A stretch of DNA of 64,000 nucleotides from Thereva unica (taxonomy: Eukaryota; Arthropoda; Insecta; Diptera; Therevidae): the NCBI GenBank assembly GCA_949987705.1, contig OX465282.1, positions 87,594,070 to 87,658,069 on the forward strand, written 5' to 3'. Shown in pieces: positions 31,871-43,255 of this stretch; position 1 is the first letter of the stretch, and every line of letters begins with the position of its first letter. The notes beneath the pieces are model-generated. The model was not told where the DNA came from and did no database searches. It worked only from the letters and a program-made list of their open reading frames with translations. A program made the translations under genes and the position numbers.

Positions 31871-33221
31871 CTTTTTTGGGCATTGCGGGATTGGTTTTTT
31901 TCTGAAGTCGGTTTTTAAATTTTTTTTTTTTTTGTAAAAGATATGAGCATTTGTATTGACATCGAGCTGGTCTCATTTTGCTAATAATAAAAACCTCTAC
32001 AAAGGAGAATGCCAGAAAATGTATTGACTTTGGCATCACCTCCAATAATTATGTGTAATATGTCGTTGGATAGGTATTTTTGAGCTGAATATAAGTTACT
32101 ATGGGGCCTAGTTCAAAATCGTTCCGAATTTCCGTACCTATCTATGATGGTAAAGTTGATAGTTCTAACTTCCCAACTTTAGGAGTTATGAGCAGGGACA
32201 GATTGGCCCCCTTTTAGCGGCCCGAGCATTTCGGTAGTGGCCGGCTCAATTTTATATACCGGCGTCTATTACCCTGTTGACTAAATTGAAAAGTTGAGTC
32301 GAGGTGGAGTTGAAATTTCAACCACCGTATATGATGTCGAGCTGCGTTCACTTTCGGTTGAAATAGAGTTGAACTGAAATCAAAACATAATCTCCAATTC
32401 TTGTGATAAATTCTTATTTATAGATACGTAAAAATTTAAAGCAAATATACTCCAGGAAGAATAGCAAAAAAGTTGAAATAAATCTACCCTGCGATTTTTT
32501 GACGCTATAATTAAGAGAAAAATCGTAGGAATTCAATGAATGTGTTTTGGATAAAATTGGTCCAGGGCAACAGGTGGTAAAATCTTAATAAAAGTTGCAA
32601 AAACACGTTTTTTCGCGATTTAGGTACGAAATAAATTTTGTTTTGGAAAACAAAAAATACTCCATAATAGTGCTTAAAACGACGAAAATTATGAGTTTTG
32701 GACCATTGATATCGGTCAACAGGTTTTTGCAGAAAAATTCAAAAACCATTAAAAATTGCCGTTTTTTAACATTTAATTATAGGGAGTGTGATTATCGTAG
32801 AACCTTGTGTCAGGGCTTAAATTGTGGCCACTGATGGTGCCTACCTACAATAAAAATTTCATGAAAAAATAATGGTAACTTTTCGAGTAAATCTCAAAAT
32901 TGTAAAAACACCTGTTTCACAAAAAAAGGTTGAACAAGGCCAACAGTGGTCCTAGAAATTTTTTGATTGGCATTCTGGCTCGCAAAGGGCTGCTTACAAC
33001 TCATTTTCATGAAATGTATGTAAGGTTTGATTTAACACCTTAAAACCCCGTTTGAAAACCACCCTTTTTCCAATTTTTTGTAGCCTTCCTTAGCCCTTCC
33101 CCGCTCCCCCAAGCGCCTGTAATCGGTTGGTTGATGAGATTCAACTCGTTTCAGGAAGACACTTCGTGAACACTCCAGCGAACTGTTTCTCGATGCCCCG
33201 ATCTAAGAGTCGCGATAGTTG
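31871..33221. other. AT-rich repeat-derived stretch
   Basis: It holds an inverted partial copy of the 29.9-kb repeat at about 32190-32280. A stretch near 32110-32200 (ending AACTTTAGGAGTTATGAG) resembles the 'arthropod repeat Y' blocks at 50.85 kb and 54.7 kb. Otherwise only simple AT-rich sequence and a homopolymer run near 31920 are visible. Confidence 0.4.
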
Positions 33222-33715
33222 ACTGCATTACAGAAGATTACGTATCGCAAGATACAAGGAACAGCTGAGCTGTGTATCAGTGGTGCAATGAGAAGCACCC
33301 CAACAGCTACGCTGGATGTCTTATCTTATTGCATTTTACTCCTTTGGACATACAGGCCGAGCAAATGGGAGCCTGGACGGTTGTCAGGACAAAGGCTTCT
33401 CTTGGATGAACTCCATATTCATATGGCCACTCGTCCATCCTTAGGAGGTTCGCCACCCCAGCGAACAACCTAGACTATACTACAGCTACGTTGACCTTGA
33501 AGGAATGTTTCAACACCATCTGTCCGGCCAGAGTTGACTGGACAGATGGTGTTATTCCGACTAGGTCATTATGTATCTACACAGATGGCTCAAAAATTGG
33601 GAACAGCGCACAGTGGGGCTCGCTCATAGAAGGTTCTGCTCAAAACTCAATTATTCAAAATGTGGAAATTTTTCAAAAAAATTGTATCATCATAGTTGTA
33701 ATAATGTATCAGATC

Positions 33716-34984
33716 CATCCATCCATCCAATGGCGCTACAGCCCAAATCGAGCCTTGGCCTCCTCTAGGGCATTTCTCCAAGTTTGACGGTCCCTTGCAG
33801 CATGTCTCGAGTTCGGGATGTTGAGCATTGACTCTGCGTCAGCCGTCACAGAGTCTATCCATCTCCTCCTGGGTCTACCTACTGGTTTACTTCCCGAAAT
33901 TTCTGATGCCATAAGCCGTTTTGGGATGCGATTGTCCTCCATCCTGATCACGTGGCCGGCTAGTCTCAATCTGTTGATTTTTATAAAAGTTGAGAGTTGT
34001 GGGTCGTCAAAAATTTCATACAACTCGTTGTTGTATCTTCTTCGCCATATTCCATCCTCTCTGATTGGTCCTATTATGCATCTGAGAATTTTCCTCACGA
34101 ACCTGTTGACTCGTTCCTCTATGTCCTGGGTCATAGTCCAAGTCTCGCTACCATAACACAGTACTGGTCGTATTACTGTTTTGTAGAGTGAGAGTTTCGT
34201 TTTTCTGTGCACAAATCTTGAGCAGGATTTGTTTTTGGGCATAAAAGGCTCTATTAGCCAGTAGTATTCGTCTAGTTATTTCTTCTTTTTCTTCGTTTCT
34301 TTTTGTGATAGTAGACCCAAGGTAGACTGTTTTATCGACTACTTCTAGGTTATGTTCGTCGATGGTTATATTTCTTCCCATTCTAAATCGTCCTGCTCTG
34401 GATTGTTGCATCACCTTCGTTTTTTCTTCGTTAATCTTCAGGCCTATGTCCTTTGCCGCCTCTTTTAATTCAACATAGACTTCTTTTGCTGCCAAAAAGG
34501 ACCTTCCCACGATGTTTACGTCATCCGCATATCGAAGTAATTGTACCGACTAGCTATTGATGCACTTGCTGGACTGACGTTTTCCTTATCATTCTAGGGC
34601 CAGGTTGAAAAGCATGGGGGCCAGCCCATCTCCTTGTCTAAGCCCTTGACGTTCTTCGAACTCCTCTGTTGCAACATTTTGGATCCTTACTTTCGCTAGT
34701 GAGCTGTTTGTGGCGCATTTGATTAGTTGTACCAACTTTGAGGGGACTCCTATTTCCGATAAGATCTCGTATAGCCTCTCTCTGTTTATTGAGTCATATG
34801 CCTGTTGAAAGTCGACAAATATCTGGTATACATCTACATTCCTTTCCCAGGTTTTCTCCAGAATTTGCCTTAAGGTCAGCAGTTGGTCCGATGTTGAGCT
34901 GTTTGTCCTAAAACCATCTTGATATTCTCCTATAAGGCTGTCCGCTATAGGTTTCAGTTTCTGTTTCCCAAGGATTGTGAAGAT
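33716..34984 (-). mobile_element. RTE-like LINE, 5'-truncated, with (GGAT)n tail
   Basis: On the minus strand it starts inside the RT with a QDGFRTNSST-like block (about 34920). It continues through VDFQQAYDSI (about 34810) and a GLRQGDGLAP-like block (about 34640). From 34510 it reads LKEAAKDIGLKINEEKTKVM, then VYLGSTITK. 34242-33736 is open for 168 codons and carries VIRPVLCYGSETWTMTQDIE, RLAGHVIRMEDNRIPK and RPRRRWIDSV. The 3' end is a short GGAT repeat (33716-33729 on the plus strand as CATC). The active-site region near 34540 is frameshifted. It lies wholly inside the Transib-like element. Confidence 0.9.
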
Positions 34985-34986
34985 TA

Positions 34987-35275
34987 AGTCGCTGACTGCT
35001 ATGAGTCATCGAGCGCATGAGCATAAAGTTCATAGTTTAGGCAAAATAGTACTTCTGCGAAATTTTTGATTCATTTTTTATTATAAAAGGAAGGCTTTGT
35101 ATATTAGTTAATCGAAAAAATTAGCAATAGAACTTTGCGCGTTTTCGAGAAAATGTCATTTAAAAAACCCACTACGAAAAAATATACACTACCACCAATT
35201 TTAAGCCCTGTATCATAAACCAATGAACTTATAACATAATACAAAAATGACGATGACTCATAGCAGTCAGCGACT
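34987..35275. mobile_element. Small TA-flanked inverted-repeat element
   Basis: Perfect 25-bp inverted repeats begin AGTCGCTGACTGCTATGAGT at 34987 and end at 35275, with TA on both sides (34985-34986 and 35276-35277). 289 bp, AT-rich interior, no coding. TA flanks fit a Tc1/mariner-type MITE. It sits where the truncated LINE meets the interior of the Transib-like element, so it could also be original interior sequence of the latter. Confidence 0.65.
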
Positions 35276-36299
35276 TATTATTTTTACACGTGATCTGATA
35301 CATTATTACAACTACGATGATACAATTTTTTTGAAAAATTTCCACATTTTGAAAATTGAGTTTTGAGCAGAACTTTCTATGAGCGATCCCCACTGTGCAG
35401 CGTAGGCTCTGGTATTTTCTCCGAGGCATTAAATATAGATACCTCTCTTCGTCTACCCGACCACTGCAACGTCTTCCAAGCGGAAATCACTGCAATCTGG
35501 GAGGCTCTCGAATGGCTGAAGATAAATAATATATCTCATAAGAATATATTCTATCGGATAGTCTAGCGGCCCTCAAGGCTTTTAATTCTGTCGTCACAAC
35601 ATCCACGACTCTTCTGAACTGCTGCAGGTCTCTGTGTAAGAGTGCCACTTAGTTTCATATAATACTGTGTGGGATTGCTGGACACAGTGGGATTAGGGGA
35701 AACTGTAGGGCAGATGACCTTACTAGACAGGGAACCGAAGTGGAAAGGATACCCCACTTAACCCGGATGGGAATGCCCTTACCAACCAACAAACTAGTTA
35801 TGAGGAAAATCAGCTCAGCTCGAGCTGGGTTGAAATGGAACACAGCAACGGTGCGCCGCACTCTTCATGCAATGTGGAGGACTTTGGACGCAAAGCGTTC
35901 AAAATCTCTTGTTCAATTTAACAAAAAGGAGATAAGCCATGTAGTGAAGGTGCTGACCGGCCACTGTCCCTTTGGCCCGCCGCATGCCGAAAGATTAGGA
36001 CTTCCCCACAACGACTTATGCAGCCGTTATGGTAATGAAGAAGAGGGGAAAACTGTCTCCCATCTTCTCTGCACATGTTGCCCTTGCAAGAAAAAGAGGG
36101 ACCTTCCTTGGCTCACCCTTATTTGATGGATTGAGCGAGCTGCAAAATATTGGTGCTCCTAACCTCTGTTGCTTTATCAAAAGCTCAAAATGGCTTGAAA
36201 TGGCCTGAACTTTGTCCCAACATTAGAATGGCATCACAATGGGCCCAATGGCGTGCCTAAGTGGGCTCCCTAGTGGGGGCAGCCATTTCAACCTAACCT

Positions 36300-36418
36300 A
36301 AAGAAGGGAAATTATGTAGGTGGGAAAAATGGGAAAGACGACCGACCGTGGTGCTATCGGGATTCGAACCCGAGACCTCTGGGAGCGCTTTATCCCTAGA
36401 TTACCAAGGCCCCCTGGG
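36300..36418 (-). repeat. tRNA-derived SINE head
   Basis: On the minus strand, 36415 to 36345 reads a tRNA-like 5' part. An A-box-like TGGTAATCTAGGG is followed about 30 bp later by a perfect T-arm, TCGGGTTCGAATCCCGA, which is a strong B box. The D- and anticodon arms do not fold as a normal tRNA, and the text runs on for about 50 bp to the end of the R1-like LINE. This fits a tRNA-derived SINE or a tRNA pseudogene rather than a working tRNA gene. Confidence 0.55.
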
Positions 36419-37900
36419 CAAACTCGGATCAACTCATGACCTAGAGCAATACAATTTGTGTACAATTCCGTACACAATTGAAGTTAAATTTCCCTACGTT
36501 TGGAGGAGATTATCGACCGATTTTTACTCAAAATACTTTACTACTCAAAATAAGAAAGATGAATGGTAAAAAAGTTACATGGCAGTGAGGCAAGAATTAT
36601 ATGTATCTATCAAGCTCCACCCAATATTTTGTTGGCATCCTTCGAGTTCATATAGCCGTCTTATCATCATACTCAAGTCTACTGAAAACATTTGCCAGGA
36701 TTTTTATTTCCTTTACTTTTTATATTTTCATAACAAAAATAATATTTCTCCCAAAAGAACAAAACAAAACAAAACAAATTGCTTTCGTTCTCAACAGTAT
36801 TCAAGAGTTTTGTCAATTGTTATTGTTACAATTTGCAAACATACACATAAAGATTTTACAAGTGAACCAAGCGTTATCCTAACGAGCATTTAAAGTCGCA
36901 GAAATCCTGCATCAACAGCACCAATAACAGCGGCGAATGACGATGAATTGCGACTGGAATGAGAAAAGTTTTTCGTATCCAATTTAAAAAGTTTCCTTTC
37001 GGAAAATTGTCTCTTGTCGACAGTTTTCTTTTCTGTTTTTCCTAATTTTTTGCTTTTCTTCTTTATTTCTGCAGAAGAAGCGCGGCTCGTGATTTCTTGT
37101 ATTTCGTTTTCATTTCAACTATAGAACGAAAATTTTGTCTTGTGATATTTTGAAAAATGAGAAATAATTTGGGCAATCTGTTAGCATTTTATTTTATCTA
37201 AAAGGTTTTTTATTTTATTTTCAAGTAGAGGATTATGAGAAATTTTAATATTTCTTTGTCTGAAGTAAACACCACATATTGCATAACAACGGCCACACAT
37301 AACACCAAAGCCGGTTAGGCATTGTTTTACAGTATTTAGAAAAACATAACTAAAATTAACAAAACAAGGGAAATTTTTATTGATTAAAAGCATGTTTGTA
37401 AACGCAAACCGACGCAGTTAAAACACGCGATGATGGAAATATATTCTTGAAAGTTTTTGAAAACTCTTATCCTTTGAAGAAACTAAATAAACAAAAAATA
37501 GAACGATATAAACAAATGATAACTACGAAATATGAAGCCTGTGAGTTCTGCTAGGCATTGTTAATTATAAAGTGAGAGTATTGAAATTGTTGCTGATAAG
37601 ACTAAAATAAATGATAGATGACGATCACATTAAATAATATTGCAGCTCGAAGCACGCATAACTCAGAGCAAAGCGTTAACTTACGAAGAGTGTTGATAAT
37701 AGCTTCGTTAAAAATAGCGCTATCTTACTGTTAGCAAAAAGAATGTACGCTAGTATGTTACATATATGTATCTAAAAATATAAAAATGAAAAAATGCTCG
37801 TTAGTTAATCCAGACTTAAGAATGGTTCGACAGAGTACTTTTGGAGTTTATTGGAGTTTATGAAAAATAGATGGAGAGTAAGCGTTAACAAACAAAAAAT
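36419..37900. other. AT-rich unassigned stretch
   Basis: Only overlapping short open frames and an (AAAAC)n-like run near 36760. No domains, arrays or inverted repeats were recognised. Confidence 0.35.
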
Positions 37901-38170
37901 CATAATTTTGACTTCCATACAACCGATCAACTAATTGACTATTGACCAATTTCGCACATGTGTATAGCCCGCTGGAAAATGCAATCTGGCCATCTTGTAG
38001 AAAAAATCAAGATGGCGGTGACCGATTTTTGCATTGGTGTTCCCCGACCCCCGACATGGGTGTCAAATGAAGGGGCATGACAAGTAGAATACAATTATCG
38101 GTGTAAAGTCATTCGAAATTAGAAATGGTGGCCAACACAAATTGTTGGAAGATATATAATAGACTGACTT
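37901..38170. repeat. Dispersed repeat copy (13.4-kb family)
   Basis: It carries AATCAAGATGGCGGTGACCG, CCCCGACATGGGTGTCAAAT and GGGGCATGACAAGTAGAATAC, then AATGGTGGCCAACACAAAT. The same order of blocks is found at 13370-13630 and 48085-48180. Confidence 0.6.
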
Positions 38171-38278
38171 AACTACTTTTGGTCCCACAATCAAGGTAGA
38201 GGAACACGAGTTTGACGTGGTCAATAGTAGCAGCCGAATATAGCATGGAACCAGAAATAAGCGCACAACTGCTAAAAT

Positions 38279-38830
38279 CCAACAAAGCCTAGTCTGTCAA
38301 GGCTCTTTAAATACAAGTATCTAACCACAATGTCTAAACTTTTACTATATAAGACGATGGTCTTACCGGTTCTCACATATGCATCCGAAACATGGGTGCT
38401 AAGCAAAAACCACTCAAACCTCTTAGCCGTGCTCGAGAGGAAAATACTTCGGAGGATTGTTGGTCCCGTATGTTAGGAAGGACAATTCCGGAGGCTCTAC
38501 AATGACGAGATCTAAGAGCGCTATCGTGACATAGATGTTGTGAAGAAAATAAAGCTCGGTAAGTTCCAGTGGTCAGGGTATCTAGCTTGTATGAGTGAAG
38601 ATGAGCCTGCTCGGAAAAACGGTAAAACTTATTGGGTAAGAACTATGGGTGCGACAGCGAGGGAGACCCAACCTTCGCTGGAACGCTCAGAGCTTATGGA
38701 TGTTAAACTGGATGACATCGGCTCGGAATCGGGACCGGTGGAGAGAACAGTTGCGCGAGGCCAGAACCGGATCGCGGTTGTAGAGCCGTTAATGAAGAAG
38801 AAGACCAAGAAGAAAACCAAGACATATGTA
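38279..38830 (+). mobile_element. RTE-like LINE, C-terminal part and 3' end
   Basis: It reads MSKLLLYKTMVLPVLTYASE and TWVLSKNHSNLLAVLERKIL, then RRIVGPV, with a stop and frameshift near 38470-38520, then FQWSGYLACM and RETQPSLERSELMDVKLDDI. The last coding part and a (GAAGAA)-rich tail near 38790-38820 are shared with 12887-13025 and 44395-44560. It is 5' truncated. 38831-39179 shows nothing assignable. Confidence 0.85.
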
Positions 38831-39179
38831 TGTAACTATTACAACACTTAATAAGTTCATCGGATGCCATAGAGATGGCGCCACTACTGGCAAACCCATA
38901 CGATTTTTAGAAAGTACCAAAAGTTAATTCATCCACCAGCTGAATGAAGACCTACCAGGAAAGCCGTCCAAAACGGCTACTGCTTAGTCCAGTATAACTT
39001 TTTTAAACGGAACGTGTTTCCAAGTGCATTGGCATGACGTCAAAAATCACAGTGCTCCCAGTATATTACGGAACACACCCTGAATTTTACTTTTATCTTG
39101 GAAATTTAATTTTACATTCTCTGTCCTTACACCATACTATTTTCAGAGATCGAACTTTCTTAAGGGGTTCGAGCCTACA

Positions 39180-39990
39180 CACGTTTTTAGTCTATCGGTT
39201 TATTTTTTAAGGAGAAGATCGAGCAATCTACTACCATTGTCATTGGTAGCTTTGTGCAGCTTCTGCTTTCCTATGCCTCCTAGGAACTTTTCTTATTTCG
39301 GCGTTCATATCGTCAATCCAAATGCAAACTATCGAATGAGTTTTCAGGAATATCAAAAAACAACGAAATTTTACGCTTTTTGAAGAAGTTAATTTTTTTA
39401 ATATTGCAACTGCAGTTTGAAAATACTGCAGAAGAGATACGATTTCGATACTTTCCTACCCCAAAGGCGTCTAGAGTGCAATTGCAATAAAGCAAAAAAT
39501 TTCATATATTTCTTTTTCGATAATTTGCATTTGGATCGACGATCTCCAAGCAACGTTGTAATATCGTTTGACGATAGTAGCCTGATGAATTCCTCTTTCT
39601 CCTCATCCGTCGTGTCTTCTGTAGGAGCGAAGCGTACATATTCGGTTACTTACAGGCTTGAAATTCATAATCAGTGATTTCAACTTTTTTTCCACATTGA
39701 ATGGCACTAAAAACGATCTTCCTCCATTAAGTAATCCACTGGAGAGTAGCATGTGGGTTCTGAGATTCATTATGCGTGTGAGTCCATTTGGTTTCCTATA
39801 GAGCTGGGATTGCTATGTCGTATTTTTCAGTGATGATAAAAGTGATCTTAAAACGCACGTCCAGCTGAGTGTTTTGAGGTTCAAGTTCCTAAATCAGAGG
39901 TTGAAGAGCATTGAGGCAGTAGCTTCTACATTCTGTTTCCTGAGTCGTTGCCGTTAAGTCCCTCAGGACCAGGATATACCTTGAGAATTG
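39180..39990 (-). mobile_element. RTE-like LINE endonuclease fragment, interrupted by an inverted repeat
   Basis: On the minus strand, about 39680-39560 resembles the YAPTEDA...EEF part of the endonuclease at 11742-11600 (plus strand shows GTGTCTTCTGTAGGAGCGAA versus GCATCTTCAGTTGGAGCGTA). The stretch 39930-39975 resembles the endonuclease N-terminal region at 5590-5640 (CTGAGTCGTTGCCGTT versus CTAAGTCGTTGCCGTT). All frames are broken. An inverted repeat of about 230 bp lies at 39311-39541. Confidence 0.5.
39311..39541. repeat. Short inverted-repeat element in a LINE relic
   Basis: The left arm CGTCAATCCAAATGCAAACT (39311) pairs with the right arm, inward CGTCGATCCAAATGCAAATT (ending 39541). 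The similarity continues inward for about 65 bp with mismatches. No coding. Probably a MITE; target duplication not resolved. Confidence 0.65.
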
Positions 39991-40089
39991 TGATCGATGA
40001 TTTGGCCCCCTCCCCTTAACTGACGTAACTACTAGATTATTTAATGAAGATTGACACTGCACAAAAAGCCTAGACAATTTCAATTCAAT

Positions 40090-41340
40090 TTTCATAGAGA
40101 CTCTAATTAACATAAAGCTAATGGAATATCTGGAAACCCACAAAATTATTCATGACAAATAATACGGCTTTAGACCGAAAAGATCTGCTGGCGACCCCTT
40201 TGTATGTCTAATAGAGCCCCTTCATCGGAGCATCCATTGCTGCACTGGTTCCGCTTCCAAAAGCCTTTGATCGAGTGTGGCATCTTGCTCTGTTGTCAAA
40301 ATTCCAAGCAATAGGTATCCATCCTGTTCTAAGGAAATGGATTAAGAGCTTCTTTCTGACCGTTCAATAAAGGTAGTATTGGATGGCATCGAATCTAATC
40401 CCCCCACCATTTCGGGCAGAGTACCTCAAGGATCAATTCTTTCACCTGTTCTTTTCATAATATTTACAAATGATCTCAATCCCTTCCAACCCATTGCTCA
40501 GCTTCGCTGATGACAGTACCCTGCGTTATTCTTACGCGTTCGACAATATAAGACAAGCACGTGCCAGACCTTGTCTTCACCATCGTGAGCTCATGTCCAA
40601 CTCTATCAACAGGGGCATCGAGCACATTCTTGATTGGGGCCGCAAGAATCGTGTTGCGTTCCACGTCTCCAAAACGAACGAAGTACTGTCTTATTACTTA
40701 TGAAACCTGCACCGACCTTCCTTCTATCTCAGTGGGCAAAACAAATCTTACAACTGATCCTTCCCTTAACATCTTGGGTATAACTTTATCTGAAGATTTG
40801 CGATGGAGTGATTGCCTAGAATTTCTGAAGAGTTGCAAATCTCTTTTCCCACCCGCAGCCAGAGCTACAATCTACAACGCATTTGTGTGGGCCTCTAAAA
40901 CCGCCTTAGCGTGGCTGAACAAGGTGCAAAGCCGCGCTATCCGAATCATCGGAGATGGCAGCCTTTGCATCTCCATTGACTCTCTGAAGCAATGCTCTCT
41001 ACACTTTATCGCTATTACCACAGTAACTGTTCACCCTACAGCCCCCCCCCTTCGCTCACATGTTCTAGAAGTTTATTTATGAATAGAACAACTCGACTGT
41101 GTATGAATAGAACAACTCGACTGTGGTATAATCTCCCACTGTCAGTTTTCCCGAACTCGTACAACACCCAAGAGGTCAAACGTAGGGTTCATCGCCACCT
41201 GCTCCAACACCACCAGAACCCCCCTCCCCCCCCCCCTGATCTATCATTTTGTTTTCTATTTATGTTCCTCTATCCCAGAAGAAAACGTTTTTGTGTCCCA
41301 CCCATGTAAACAGAACATTCAACATTGATCGCCTTGTCAT
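40090..41340 (+). mobile_element. LINE copy D (reverse transcriptase to 3' end), broken
   Basis: It reads LINIKLMEYLETHKIIHDK, stop, YGFRPKRSAGDP (about 40170), then KAFDRVWH (about 40265) and GSILSPVLF (about 40434). Frame 40470-40703 holds LLSFADDSTLRYSY, so the catalytic FADD is kept, and GWGRKNRVAFHVSKT-type text. Frame 40561-41082 holds SLNILGITLSEDLRW, then an internal deletion (the DHIF..AK block is lost), then KSLFPPAARATIYNAFVWAS. 41092-41110 is a tandem duplication of a 20-bp segment (TATGAATAGAACAACTCGAC). A homopolymeric C tract lies at 41223-41238. The closest relative in this window is copy A. Confidence 0.85.
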
Positions 41341-43255
41341 GACAAATTTCACCCCTCAAATTGTTTTCTCGGGAATGTTGCTCATATTCGTCGATAGCAA
41401 ACAACAGGACTGGGTTTGACAGCTCATTTTCGTTCAATTTGTTTATCCTTGCTGCTATCGCTCATTCGCCAACAATTTAAGGATAAGAAAGGACGGCCAA
41501 TTCTAAAGCCACAATGCTCCTTTTATATAAAAGTTCCGATCCAAAATTGTATGTTCAATTAATTTTCAGGCATCTCTCCCCCATTTTTTATCGGGGCTCA
41601 AGTTACTCCAGTTCTGGTTGCTGCTACTACTCCTGTTCATGTTTTTCCCCTATACTACGGGGTAACATATTCGTGAACACATTTCAATGGTGGCGTCGGC
41701 GGTGTAATGGTTCCTTTAATGTAGCGGAAACACGAAAAAAAGAAACAGTGCCGCGACGAGTGGTGATAGAAGGAGCCTTCGGCTTTTTTATGACATTTCA
41801 CAGCCAACATCACACGGAATGGAAATTATATGTGAAAAGTTACTAAAGTTCCCCTCGAGCCACCCACCATGCTCTCACTCGGGCAAACTCAAATATCGCC
41901 CATATTGGCACTCAAGAATCCCATTTGTTCAAGGAATTCTCATTTTTGCAATATTTTTTTCGTGCGCCACGACGAAAAAATAAAATTTACACATTTCGCG
42001 TTATGAAATATTTCGAAATCGATTTTGGATTACCCGACCAACCGCGTGTGCTAACGCTGTTTGCATTTGTGTGTATGCATCACCATTGTAACATCGGGTC
42101 GCAGATCCTGGGGCCGGGGATCCTGGAAGTTTTATTACAGGTCTACCAGGAACAGCCGAGAAAACCGGAGAGATCCTTACACCCGGCAAGGCAAAGAGCT
42201 GTAGATTTTGACGCATGTTGGCAGATGTTGAAGGGCTTGCTGTTGGTGGGGATGTTGAAATTTTTTTCAATAACATAAAACTGAAATGGTTCCGGCAGCA
42301 AGAGAGTGAAAAAACGAAGAAGTGAATTCTTTTTCGGCGAAAAATGAATAAATAAAGCCTTCATTTTTCATTTTACATATAGCGAATATCCTATTGATGA
42401 AACATCAAGCGGAAACTGTTGAAAGCCCTCTTCGGATTGAAGCTAATATTGGGGCTGAGGGAGAGAGGCTTTTTATTTATTTTTTTAAAGGGTCCTCCCT
42501 CTTTACGCACAGGACGACACACACTCTTCCAGGGATCAATTGTAACCAGTGTATTTGTGGCTGTCATGATTCCTTCCATTTACCTGGGTACAAGGATTTA
42601 AGTGAGGTTCACATCACTTGCCAGTTCCTCTTTCTTCAATTTTATGCAGAGCTCATCTTTTTCAATTTGGCCTTTTTACTTTTTCAAACGAATCCTGATA
42701 TCTTTGGACATAATATTGATTATTTATATCCATTTATTTCGAAATGAGAAATTTAGATGAGATTTCTTTAATATCCGCATTAAATTGAATTCAGTGAAAG
42801 GCGCTCATCCGATCTCCTTGGTTGATGTAATTGAATACTGAATTTTTATGGTATAATATATATTAGATGAAAGCTTTATAATGGATCGGAGAAAGTTTAG
42901 ATTTTCATGCTTTAATAATGCAGCATGTGAAGAACAAATCCTTATATGTAATGCATGCGGTCATTGAGTGCTTAATGAATCTCCAAAAGTTACAAATTTC
43001 ACTTAAGTTATATCAGCGATAAGAAATGTGTGGCATAAATACATATGTCAAAGAAGAAAGTCCAGCTTTCTTTGTGATTGTGTAAAACGTCTCAAGCGCA
43101 TGAAAAATATTTTTTAGACCCATGGTACCCGAGTCAATGCATTGATCAATTCGACGACAAGGGTGACGTTTACGGGATTCAGTGAAAGTAGATTCGGTAA
43201 ATTGCATAAAGAATGTTTTATGTATTTGTGACTGTGATGTTGTTTGTTTGTTTTT
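41341..43255. other. Probably single-copy non-coding DNA
   Basis: No transposon signature. The part 41560-42640 is compositionally mixed, with open frames on both strands (41925-42278 +, 42001-42276 -, 42394-42747 +) that overlap and lack domains. I cannot support a gene here. Confidence 0.35.

Larger units (their letters stand above)
33609..35397. mobile_element. Transib-like element with RSS-like ends and 5-bp duplication
   Basis: Inverted arms of about 107 bp lie at 33609-33715 and 35292-35397. Both ends start CACAGTGGGG read inward. Each has heptamer CACAGTG, then exactly 23 bp, then CTCAAAACT where a V(D)J-type 23-RSS has its nonamer ACAAAAACC; it agrees at positions 4-8 (AAAAC). The flanking 5-bp direct repeat is CAGCG (33604-33608 and 35398-35402). 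A 5-bp GC-rich duplication and CACWRTG ends are the hallmarks of Transib elements. No Transib transposase is present. The interior is filled by an RTE-like LINE (minus) and a small TA-flanked element. Confidence 0.75.
33222..36300 (+). mobile_element. R1-like LINE with RNase H, split by a Transib-like element
   Basis: The left part (33222-33608) reads ISGAMRSTPTATLDVL after the RT thumb and, near 33570, IYTDGSKIGNS, the first RNase H motif. The right part (35398 onward) continues GSGIFSEALNIDTSLRLPDH, then CNVFQAEITAIWEALEWLK, the next RNase H motifs. It ends with a GHCPFGPPHAERLGL-like block and a 3' untranslated region containing GGGGGCAGCCATTTCAACCT and AACCTAA. The junction reads through as GSKIGNSVGSGIFS when the insertion and one CAGCG are removed. 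Later frameshifts and stops (for example near 35566 and 35800) make it non-functional. The RT itself is missing (5' truncation). Confidence 0.85.

Noticed and set aside
36345..36415. Functional tRNA gene
   Set aside because: The T-arm is perfect but D- and anticodon arms do not fold properly; a SINE head or tRNA pseudogene fits better.
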